Source: Enoplosus armatus
Lineage: Eukaryota > Chordata > Actinopteri > Centrarchiformes > Enoplosidae
Length of the DNA stretch: 64,000 bases
Direction of reading: 5' to 3'
NCBI RefSeq assembly: GCF_043641665.1
Contig: NC_092193.1
Location: 5,298,001 to 5,362,000, forward strand
This document shows, piece by piece, positions 12,901-23,100 of the stretch. The notes under the pieces are model-generated. The model did no database searches. It was given only the letters and a program-made list of their open reading frames with translations, and had not been told where the DNA came from. The stretch's first letter is position 1. Each line of letters starts with the position of its first letter. A program made the translations under genes and the position numbers.

Positions 12901-14968
12901 CAGTTGAAGACATGGTGCTGTTGGGTTTTGTTTCTTATCCACTGAGAGGTTTTATTTATTTAAGCCCCAAATAATTAAACCAACCTTAAAGCTCCTTATT
13001 GTATATTTTTCTTTATTGCAGTTGGAGCCACACTGTCCGGATTTTTGGGATGATCCGTAATGACGAGAAAAGCATGTGGCTGGTGGGCGAATCAGAGGGA
13101 GAAGTTCACATTGGCTTCATTGTGAGTGTTGCCCAACTTACCTATAAATAATAATGTTGTAGCTCTCAAGAAAAGAAAATATATATTATTGCCAATTAAA
13201 TAATACTACCTGGAACACCTAAACGTTGATGTCTCTGTCCTCTCTTTCTTCAGTTTGCCATGGGCCCCAAAAACTCTCTCAGTTCAGCTTTCAGCTCTAT
13301 GAAACTACAGACCAACGATGAGGAGAAGAAGGGGAGCCTGATAACAGCTGTAACTGTGGACAAAGGTACTGACACCTATTCGTATTACTGTTTGCGCTGC
13401 AGCTGTTACAAGTACTAGTTTTGCTTCAAGCATAATCAGAGTTACCACAGCTACCTCTGTACCTGCCAGCTTTTAAGTTGTTTGTTGTGTGATTATCCAA
13501 TGTGTTGTACTTTCAGAGTTTGTCGTGTGTGGAGACGTTAAGGGCAACATGTGGTTCCTCCAGCTTCCAGAGCTTTCCTCGTGGAGCAGCAGAAAACCTG
13601 TAAGAGCTGAGATACGTTTAATCATTGATCATCATTGATTTTGTTAATAAAATGTCACAAAATGGTGAAAAATGCCCATCACAATTTCCTCAAGCCCAAG
13701 GTGACGTCCAACCAACAGTCCCAAACCCAAAGATATTTCATTTACAATGAAAGACCAAAGAGAAAAGCTGCAAATCCTCACATTTGAGAAGCTGGAACTG
13801 ATAAATGTTTGGCATTTTTGCTCAATAAATCATGAACTGATCATCAGAATTGTTGCTGATTAATTTTCTCTTGATCGACAAAGTGTTTCAGCAAAGCCCT
13901 TAATGTAAATCTTAGGTAACTACAAGAAGGGGAAGAAAAAGCATCTGCCTGCCAATAACCAGCAGTTAAAACACCTCCCGTCAGGCAAATAAAAAGCAGG
14001 AAATAAAAGCAAACATCAGAGACAATTAGCCGTTGCTTTAAGCCAGGGCTTTACTTTGTATTGTTTTTAATGATGATGTTTTATCCCCAGGCTCACAAAG
14101 ACAGGATCAGCGTGCTGAGACTCACTGACCGCACCATCATCTCAGCCTCCTATGACAGGACAGTGAAGCTGTGGGACAGAAACACCAAGAAGCAGGTACA
14201 TCAGAGTCTTAAAAGAACAGTTTGACATTTTTGGAAATGCGCTCATTAACTATCTGGCAGATAATTAAAAGTGGACAATAAAAATCGATGCCACTCTCAC
14301 ATCTCTATGTTAAATATGAAGCTGCAGCCAGTTAGCTTAGCACAAAGACTGAAAACAGCTAGTCTGGCTCTGTTACAAAAAAAATCCAACTACGAAGAAG
14401 AAGTCTGGCACATAACCCACAGGAAAATGGTGAATTATTGTTTTTACATTGTTATTTTTTTTCATTGAACAAATGAGATATATTACGCATTAATGAGTGA
14501 GCTTTAGAGGTGCTTGTAGGTGGGTTGTGTTACCTTTTAGACAGAGCCAGGCTAGCTGTTTCCAGTCTTTATGCTAAGCTAAGCTAACCAGCTGCTGGCT
14601 GTAGCTTCATGTTTAATGGGCAGATGTTAGAGTGGTATCAATTGTCTCATCTAACTCTCTGCAAGAAAGTGCATAAGTGCACTCTGAAAGTTATGTTCTC
14701 TTCTTATGCAGCAAAATGACTAATTTATTCCTTCACCTTGATTTTAAACTGTCTTTCTTTTTTTAAACTGTTACCTTCGTCTCTCTCTCTCTGTCTGTCT
14801 CTCTGTCTCTCTCTCTGTCTCTCTCTGTCTCTCTGTCCCTCCCTCCAGGTGGGTATGTTTGTGTGTGGAGGTCCTGTTCTGCAGTTGGAGGTGAACCCTG
14901 AAAAACCCACTGAGCTGGTTTGTGGTGACGGACAGGGAATGCTCTACTTTCTCTCCTGGAAAGAATAA
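1..14968 (+). CDS. tep1: Telomerase protein component 1 (TEP1), 3' part; start lies upstream
   Basis: I place 34 exons whose lengths sum to 4440 nt, giving one open frame of 1479 residues ending in TAA at 14966-14968. Every junction uses GT..AG and keeps phase. The order seen is a NACHT-type P-loop ATPase, an alpha-helical linker, then about 14 or more WD40 blades to the C terminus. This is the order known for TEP1, which binds telomerase RNA and is also a component of the cytoplasmic vault particle. The N-terminal TROVE RNA-binding region is not in the window. Other NACHT-WD40 proteins (for example NWD1) were considered, but the length and number of WD blades fit TEP1 better. The exon list is given in the three sub-features. 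No truncation or frameshift is seen within the window. Confidence 0.88.
1332..4488 (+). other. tep1: TEP1 helical linker between NACHT and WD40 regions (nine exons)
   Basis: Exons are 1332-1511, 1630-1722, 2183-2318, 2447-2606, 3068-3201, 3290-3378, 3856-3970, 4165-4191 and 4278-4488. They encode Leu-rich, mostly helical sequence typical of the winged-helix and helical parts that follow a NACHT domain. The 27-nt exon 4165-4191 is a micro-exon, but it is needed to keep the frame between its neighbours. A run of more than 20 T precedes the acceptor of exon 1332. Confidence 0.8.
1840..2100. repeat. Dispersed teleost repeat fragment in a tep1 intron
   Basis: The stretch around 1915-2060 (text resembling 'ggggaccatcaatgtgtg' and 'atccaatacttgccaaga') is like an interspersed sequence I recall as frequent in fish introns. 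The family name is not known to me. No ORF is present. Confidence 0.45.
13640..13900 (+). repeat. Interspersed repeat, copy 1 of 4 in the window
   Basis: This copy carries the blocks 'cccaaagatattt', 'gcaaatcctcacattt' and 'ttgctgattaattttc'. Related copies are at about 19490-19760 (opposite strand), 38255-38515 and 57340-57625. It looks like a short non-coding element; I recall similar sequences as common in fish genomes, but not the family name. Confidence 0.55.
14215..14700. repeat. Foldback (palindromic) MITE in the last tep1 intron
   Basis: The left arm (about 14315-14380) reads through 'gttagcttagcacaaag' and 'agctagtctggctctg'. The right arm (about 14530-14620) holds the reverse complement, with 'cagagccaggctagct' and 'ctttatgctaagctaagc'. 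The arms are imperfect copies roughly 80 bases long with about 150 bases between them, so the RNA could form a long hairpin. The layout fits a non-autonomous foldback element. No coding capacity is seen. Confidence 0.7.
14777..14848 (+). repeat. (TCTC/TCTG)n pyrimidine microsatellite abutting the last tep1 exon
   Basis: An uninterrupted pyrimidine-rich CTCT/CTGT tract runs up to the acceptor AG of exon 14849-14968. It acts as an unusually long polypyrimidine tract for that exon. Confidence 0.75.
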
Positions 14969-15084
14969 TCCTCAAGCTATTAAATACTAAATTCAGCATG
15001 CAGGAGAAACACTTAATCACGACACTAACCAAAGATTGTCTGTAATGTTTTGCTTCCTCTTTGCTTCTATGACGGTGAATGTGC

Positions 15085-15371
15085 AATAAATGTATTTAAA
15101 AAAAGAAGGTGAAATATTGACACCACATGCTGGGTTAAGCATTTACGTTATAGTTGCAAAGTCATGTTTACATTTGATTTTGAATTTAGATTTAGAAAAA
15201 AAAAACTTGCAAATGTAACAAGCAAGTATTAAAAACTGACAAGCTTGAAAGAATAGTATCAGTTATAGTTTTGTATGATCTGAATTATTTGTTTTATTTG
15301 AAAATTGTAATGGAATGTGGGATATGAAAATGGGTACAGTAACCACAAGTGATCTTTTCTTTGGCAATAAA
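15085..15371 (+). promoter_or_regulatory. tep1: Two candidate poly(A) signals of tep1
   Basis: AATAAA occurs at 15085-15090, about 120 bases after the stop, and again at 15366-15371 followed by a GT/T-rich stretch (15390-15420). The second has the better downstream element. Either could end the transcript. Confidence 0.55.
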
Positions 15372-15391
15372 TTCTGTTCAGAATGACACTT

Positions 15392-16025
15392 GTTTTGTTG
15401 CTTTGTTGTTTTTTTTTTTTAAAGGACTACATGAGAATATTTTACCCAACAAATATTGAATGTAATACTTTCTTTACATTTAACGAATTTGTCAGTAACA
15501 GATTTCTCAGAGGTAGGTTTAATTAGTGGAATTTCTTTTATATTCCTGGGTCAGGAATGTGTGACTGATAGTGTATTTAAAGGTAGATTAAACTAAAAGC
15601 TGAGAGTTAGTTGAGAGTTTTATGGAAACTCTGCAAGAGACCCTGTTAAGCTGTGAGATATCAATGGCAGACATGTAAACACAGCTTATCAGCTAATGCT
15701 TTAACAACTCTGTTATCTGCACTGAATTGCCTCTCTTATATCGACAATGAGCCACATTCGGGCAATAAAACAAGTTAAGTAAATACAATCATACCTAGTG
15801 CTGGACACTGAATTTGAATGATTTCACCATGAAATGAATAGAAATGTATAATTTTGTGTCATCACTGTCAGGTGTAGAGTCACGTGTAGAACTATTGTGT
15901 ACATACAAGTAGGTGAAAAACTAGGTGTGTGTATATAAATATTGAATTGTTCTTGGAACTGCTTGTAAGTCAAAATCCTTGTATGTGTACAGATACTTGG
16001 CCAACAATTCTGATTCTGAAATATA
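15392..16025. other. Intergenic DNA between tep1 and the first ApoL gene
   Basis: This AT-rich stretch lies after the tep1 poly(A) signals and before the Tc1-type MITE. No open frame with coding character and no RNA gene were recognised. Confidence 0.6.
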
Positions 16026-16571
16026 TACAGTGCTTAACAAATTTATTAGACCACCTGACATAAAAATGAGAAAACACAAATATTTTAGAAATCTGTCAAA
16101 AAATTGTTTCAAACTAAAAATTGTATTGTTATTTATTAGGCAAATAACAAACTGGAACAACTAAATAGTCCTTATTCACATATATTAATCCAAAATCTTA
16201 ATATTTTGTATGACCTCCTTTGGCCCTGATAACAGCTTGCATTCTTGCAACCACAAAACAAAATTTTCTGTTCAGGAATGCAAGTAAATAACTGTAATTT
16301 GGCATCTCAATCAAAAAATAATTATGTGCTTTACTATTTTTTTCTGCTTTTTTGTAAAACAGTAAATTTGAGAATTCATGGATAACAACAATAATTATAT
16401 TTTAGCATTAAAGATATCATTTTGATTAAAGAGCTTGGCTTGCACATACTGGTGGATTAACCATTACAGAAACATAAAATATTTTGGTCAACAGCAATAC
16501 TGTTAATTTAGGGCAGCGGTGACAAACACCTTACACTGGGTGGTGGTCTAATAAATTTGGTAAGCACTGTA
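16026..16571. mobile_element. Tc1/mariner-type MITE, longer copy, upstream of the first ApoL gene
   Basis: The element starts TACAGTGCTTAACAAATT and ends with its near-perfect inverted copy, AATTTGGTAAGCACTGTA. The terminal inverted repeat is about 30 bases and is flanked by TA, the target-site signature of Tc1/mariner elements. At about 546 bases it has no transposase frame, so it is non-autonomous. It lies about 250 bases upstream of the presumed first exon of the ApoL gene and may contribute to its promoter region (inference). Confidence 0.8.
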
Positions 16572-16715
16572 TATTAAAAAAAAATAAAAGCAACAGTGAC
16601 CAACAACATACAATGTCTATATACACGTCAATTCTTTCCGAGTATTTAGTATACATGCTGTCAGCTTTGAGTATACTTTATTTCGTCTCTGTGCCAGTGT
16701 GAACAGTGTGAACTG

Positions 16716-17128
16716 GTGATGTTTTATAGCCTTGGGGTAGTCGACAGTAGGAGTTTCCGAGCAGCACTTGAAAGCAGCATCAGGCTAACATCAAACTCCC
16801 AGGTGAGACAGACACACAGACACGCCCTCTCCTGGACGACAATACAGGTAAGAGGAAAAAAAAACTGGATCCGCCGGTTTCATATCAGAACAACAGAGTA
16901 CCTGCTTTATGAAAACGTCCCGAGGATCGGTGGGAAGTCTCTGGTCTCCAGCCTGTTTGTTTCTTTTTTCTTTTCTTTTTTTTAAGGGAGGATCTCTAAC
17001 TTCACAGCCGACAGTATCAACACGGAGGGGAGGACAGAAACTCTATGAGAGGGCTGAAACATTTCGACAAATCGTTTCAAACGGAATAACTAAACACTAA
17101 ACAAGCGGAAGACGTTGGGTCGCTAATG
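16716..17128 (+). promoter_or_regulatory. Probable 5' untranslated exons and start-codon exon of first ApoL gene, with a short uORF
   Basis: A consensus donor follows 'acaatacag' at 16847/16848. A strong pyrimidine tract with acceptor AG at 16985-16986 opens an exon running 16987-17128, whose last three bases are the ATG start. An upstream frame of 14 codons (17045-17089, ATG to TAA) lies in this leader and could damp translation. The transcription start is not visible; the region up to about 16700 is AT-rich with no clear TATA box. Confidence 0.5.
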
Positions 17129-20100
17129 GTGAGTTAACGTTTGAATTCGTCTTTAAAAAAAACAAACGGCTAACGTTCGTGTTCAAACATCTCTGTAGCT
17201 TATCCTCGGGACAGACTGTATCATAATAGTTAGCGTTACTTGTTGTCGGTTAATATATGTTAAAAAAATAAGCGTTAATGACACTGGAGATGTAACGTAA
17301 CTGTTTGACAGGATCGATACCAAGACCTGGATTTGGAGTGTGATGGAGGAGGCGTCGCTGTGAGTAGATGTTTTTCAATGTTTTAACGTAACTGTAGCTA
17401 GCTAACGTCAGTGTTTTAGGAGTTGGGTTAATAGTTTTGTCTTTGCTGAAGTCGGTTAATAACCATGTTGTTTAGTGGAGTTTACCGACCTGACCTCAAT
17501 CTGTGTGACTGAAACTCTCAAAAATACAAAAACACGTTACGTTAGCAGTCCATAAGTGTGTGCACAGTGACATGTTTTGTGTTGTTTTGGCTTTATACTC
17601 CGGCACAATGGACTTGACATTAAACAATGATGGCAAAATGCAGACTTTCAGCTTTAATTTGGGTGTCCGGTGTAGAGTAGCCCTACTGTCATGGCCGGAT
17701 TAACCTACAAGGTTGCTCCAGGGCAAAAATGTGCTACTGGACCCCCATTAACCCCCCACACCAGATTTGCTATGAAGTAGTTAACTAGTTAATGTAAAAA
17801 GAGTATACAGTTTTGCATAGTCACTCTTTTAGTCATGCTGTGCATTGACTAAAAAACTAAAGTCATGCTAGCAATTGTTAGGCTTATATAATTCATATAC
17901 AGTGCTTAACAAATTTATTAGACCACCTGTCATAAAAATGAGAAAACACAAATATTTTAGAAATCTGTCAAAAACTTGTTTCAAACTAAAAATTGTATTT
18001 TTATTTATTAGGGAAATAACAAACTGGAACAACTAAATAGTCCTTATTCACATATATTAACCAAAAATCTCAATATTTTGTATGATCTCCTTTGGCCCTG
18101 ATAACAGCTTGCATTCTTGCAACCACAAAACAAATTTTTCTGTTTAGGAATGCAAGTAAATAACTGTAATTTGGCATCTCAATCAAAAAATAATAATGTG
18201 CTTTACTATTTTTTTCTGCTTTTTTGTAAAACAGTAAATTTGAGAATTCATGGATAACAACAACATAATTAAAAACATAAAATATTTTGGTAAGCAGCAA
18301 TACTGTTAATTTAGGGCAGCGGTGGCAAACACCTTACACTGGGTGGTGGTCTAATACATTTGTTAAGCACTGTATATATATAAAGTAATTAAGGGTCTTT
18401 TTACCCTATAGTTAGTACACAATTATATAGTTTTTGCTGAAACCTGTACAATACAGCTTTTGTCTTGCTATATTATGATGATGACCAACTGAATACAAAC
18501 CTCTTTATTTACCACTGCTGTGGATTGCCTGTTTTGTATCGAGTCTATTAAAATGATTTTTAAACAGGAAATCAGTACTATGATCAATTTTCCCAGAGCT
18601 ATAAACATAACAATCACTCTAAATATACTGTCATCAAGGTTTCAAGTCCAGACATGAAACCAGCTTCAAGTCCAGACTTGAAATGTGGATGGTGAAGCTG
18701 GACTGTGAGATGTAAACCAGTAAATGCATCCTGTCATCCATAAAGACATCAGTGAATTGTCAGTCATTCGCAGCATCTCTTCCAGTTTAGTCTCCATGCA
18801 GAGCTGCTGATCGGTGATACAGATTCATGCTGCTGACTCACAGGTTATGGCAGTGAATATTTACCCTCTGTTAGTCACTCGTGTTGAATGAGGCCGGTAT
18901 GTCAGAACTGAAGCAGCAGTAGAGATTAGTCCTACATTTATTTTTCCATGTTGAATTTTGTCTTTTTCACACTTCACTCAGCAAAAAGCAGCGTTGTTCG
19001 GTGGTATGTTCAAAAGATCCACCAAGTCTTCAGAACCATCTGTCCAAGCTCAGGTGATGTTGGAGTTTTAACTTTATTTAATTTAAAGCTAGAACTTAAC
19101 ACCAAATGTATTTCATTTTTATTTTATTTAAGAAGGGACAATAACTGCTATTTTGTAAAATTTAGATATGAAACAAAAATATAATTATGGATTTGCACTA
19201 TTTGATTTTGCATCTTCTCACATAGGCTCTTTGTTGACTTTACAGGATAGTTTATCAGCCAACAGTGAACTTTCCAAGAGTAACGATAGTCTGACTGACA
19301 ACAGCTCCAAGGTGAAGCTCATTTTGTTATAAATAAGTGGCAGTGTTGTTATTTTTTTGTTTTGTTTTTTTAGCATGTAGACAGACTTATTTATGAATAT
19401 TTTCAGGAGAAAGGTGGCGTGTTCAAAGGAATGTTTAAGAAGACGACCAAAGCTGCCAAAGAGGGCCAGTCACAGGTTTGTAGTTCTTGAACTTACTGTT
19501 AGTCAACAACTATTTGACTTATTGATTCATCGTCCAAGTCATTTGTCAAACGAAAACGTCAAATATTTGCTTCTTAAATGTGAGGATTTGCTGCTTTTCT
19601 ATGTTTTATATCACTGTAAATTGAATATTTTTGGGTTTTGGACTTTTGGTTGCAGTAAGCAAATCATCTTGTACTCTGAGAAATTCTGGGTATTTTTTAA
19701 CAATTTTCTGACATTGTAAAGACTGAAAAATTAATAAATTATTTGAAATGGAATTAATTGTTGTGTAGGATTGTCCACTGTATCACAAAAAATGTTCCAG
19801 GTTGCCTTTATTATTGACAAACAAGAAATCAAATTCTAGAAGAAAATGTTTCATCAATTTATTTGCATATTTTATTTCTTACATTGTACTTGTGGTTCTA
19901 CATTTACATGACCTGAGTACTTACAGTATGTTGCACTGGTCGACAAAAATGAGGGGGAAAAGTAAAAATGTGATGGTCACAAAATCATGAAATATTTAAA
20001 TATGTGTCTCTGCAGTTGTATAGAAATATGCAGGTGAGATGCTGAACTTTGAAAAATCTTTCATAGGACACCCTCTCATTACAAAACCCTGAACTGTCTG

Positions 20101-23100
20101 TCAGTAGCGACAGCTTAACAGACAACAAGTCATCAAAGGTGAGTTTACTTTTTGCTCTGTGATATTTTTGGTTTTCCCACAGAGACGTTTAAAAGTAAAC
20201 CTTTCTCTGCACTTTTCCCCTCAGGAAAAATCCGGTGTGTTTGGTGGGATACTGAAACGATCTCCTAAAGTAGGACATGTACGGAAGCCTTCACAGGTGA
20301 AACACAATCTTCTGTTGCGTGTCCTGCACACAGCGATATATCATCTGGAAAACTCAGCTAAAGTGTAAAATGTGGTGTTATTTCAGTTGGATGCTGACAG
20401 ATAAACTTGTGTGTTTCAGGATCTTTTGAACAACAAGCTCACAGCCAGTAACGACAGTCTGTCTGACAACACCACAACTAAGGTGAGTCTCAGCAGCCAA
20501 ATCATTTTTTTTTAATGCAAAAACTTTCAGAAACACAAACAGTTGAAAACAACTACAAACGAAATACAAAGTCTTGTTCTTAAACATCTTAATTAACAAA
20601 ACCAGTGTACATCAGTCAGAGATGACAGCTTGATCTAAAGGTAGAACAATTACATACCGGACAACAGTATATAAGCAAACAGGTATTGAAGAGTAGAAAC
20701 ATATTTACAGGATATGACGACAGATTTCACTCTAAAAGAACACTGAGTTCTTCTTTAGTGTTAACGAGTGACGTGTTGGTGATTCTGATAGAACCTGCAG
20801 TACAGTAGGTAGACCTGGACTCATTGGGTGGTGAGTTTGGGAATAGTGTGTTTTTGTGGGTGTTTGGAAGCGCAAGCTGAAGCTGCATGAATCAGCAATT
20901 TGGAAGAAGTGCTGGCCAATTCCCTGCCTGTCCATCTGACAGCTGCATAATTTCAGAATACAAATTTTATTTTATTTCAAGTTACATATATCAGTAATGG
21001 TAATGCATTTTTGTTCTCCAGGAGACAGGAGGGGTGTTCAGTGGGATGTTTAAAAAATCCCCAAAGCCTTTTGGAGCGAGGGCACAGTCTCAGGTGAGAG
21101 TTGTGTGTCTCACTTTTACCTGTGTTACATTATAAGGAAATGATAATAATCGGTAGGGGATTTTTGTTTTATGCCTTCAGGAGGATTTGTCTGCACCCAG
21201 CGAGCTCTCAGGCAGTAAAGACAATCTCTCTGTGAACAGCAACACTAAGGTAAGATTTATGAAAGCCAGTCACCTGGATCACACAAAGTCTCTCCTCACC
21301 TCTTGATATTCAGCCGCTGTGACTGTTGCTGCTGCTCATGCTAACTACCCAGTTCTTTCTTGGTTTTATTCTAAACTGCTGCTGCTAAATTTACAGTCAC
21401 ATTACGCCTCTGTCCTGCACGTACTTTTGTATGAAAGTCCGTGTGACTGAATCAAGCATGCGTTTCCTGTTTCAGTGCAATTTCCAGAAGGCCCCCGGCA
21501 GACTCACTTTTGTTCTACTAACAGTAGAAACACTGTGCTTCAAAATAGAAAAGTCATTATTCTTCTACATTTATTTATTTATTAGCCATATCAGAAATAT
21601 GACATGACAGCCTTTTTTGGAGTGTGTGATAGTGTCATTGAACTGTGGGATAACGCGACTGTACCTTTTATGCTGTTTGTGTAGAGCTCAACTCATTGGA
21701 TGGAGAGTTTTTGTTTTTGTGTGTGTTGGGAGGGGCCAGGTAAACCTGCATGCATCAGCATTTGGAAGAGAGTACAGGCTGCTGTGTGAAGTCCTTACCT
21801 CTCCCTCTGACATCTGACTAAATTCCTCCATGATGGGTAAAATTTCATGTGTTTTTTCACCAGGAGACAGGAGGGGTGTTCAGTGGGATGTTTAAAAAAT
21901 CTCCAAAACCGTTTGGAGCAAGGACACAATCTCAGGTGAGAGTTGTGCATCTCACTTGTCTCACTTTTACCTGTGTTGTATTATTAGGAGATGATAATAA
22001 TAATCGATTGGTTCTTGCCTTCAGGAGGATTTGTCTGCACCCAGCGAGCTCTCAGGCAGCAACGACAATGTCTCTGTGAACAGCAACACTAAGGTAAGGT
22101 TTGTGAAAGCAGAGGAACTCTAATACTAATAATAAAACTACCAAATTCCTCCATTGTGGGGAAAAAAAAATCACAAACCATTTTCATGTAACTTTTTTTC
22201 CAGGAGGCAGGAGGGATGTTCAGTGGGATGTTTAAAAAATCAAAGCCTTTTGGAGCGAGGGCACAATCTCAGGTGAGTTGTGGAGTATTGCTGCAGTTTA
22301 TTCATCTCAACATTAAACCATGTTACAATAAATGATTAGGACAGGTTTAATATTAATTGGTTGGCATTTGTTTGTCGCCTTCAGGAGGATTTGTCTGCAC
22401 CCAGCGAGCTCTCAGACAGCAACGACAATCTTTCTGAGAATAACAACACTAAGGTGAGGTTTGCTAAAACCAGCCACCTGGATCCTGAAGCGACACAATA
22501 CTGTAAGATCAACCACAACAGTAAATGTCGTAACATTAAATGTGGGCTTCATGTTATTTTCTCAGGAGAAAGGAGGAATCTTTAGCGGTGTCTTCAGAAA
22601 AAAAGGTGCCAGATCTCAGTCTCAGGTAAGACGGCCCATTTTGTCAATGACAGGTTTTCAGTCCCAAAAAGTGTCCTGTTTTAGGGACATTTTGTTTTCA
22701 TAAAAAGTCTTAATTTGACATGAAACCAGATTGAAAAAGTAAGTTCTAAGTATAGAATTGGAAAATTTCTGACTTAGGCACCCCCCTTTGGTAGTATCAA
22801 AAAGACAGGGGTTTCCAACGTACACAAGGAATAAAGGGCTGAAAGCAACATGTTGACTGCACCAGTTTTCACCAGCGTTGTTCGGCAAAGATAATCACAT
22901 AAACATTATTTTCATGGTGGCTTTAATGTTTGTTATTAGGTTTTGTTGATGCAGTAGCTTAGCCTTTATTGCTTGTTGGCTGTTTGGTACCAAAATTTTC
23001 TCCCCTGGCTAGGTGTTATGTGGAAATATCTGATAACAGCAACATACTGATCATGTTTCACTTTGCAGACATTTCATTAACCTGCATTGTGTTTGCCTCA

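Larger units (their letters stand above)
4651..14968 (+). other. tep1: TEP1 WD40 propeller array (22 exons)
   Basis: Exons are 4651-4771, 5363-5487, 5601-5700, 5951-6106, 6403-6615, 7189-7245, 7473-7608, 8246-8491, 8683-8834, 9037-9144, 9256-9360, 9544-9673, 9791-9876, 10027-10153, 11025-11155, 11239-11360, 12262-12408, 13022-13121, 13254-13365, 13517-13599, 14091-14195 and 14849-14968. WD-type endings recur: GRIEVWD, GSVIVWN, GEVRVWS, DKLRVWK, STIVLWL, QALMVWD, GRLCLWD, GALHVWN, GTVQLWK, GLLELWQ and RTVKLWD. About 14 blades can be counted, enough for two propellers. The exon 7189-7245 joins directly to 7473 in frame. Confidence 0.85.
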
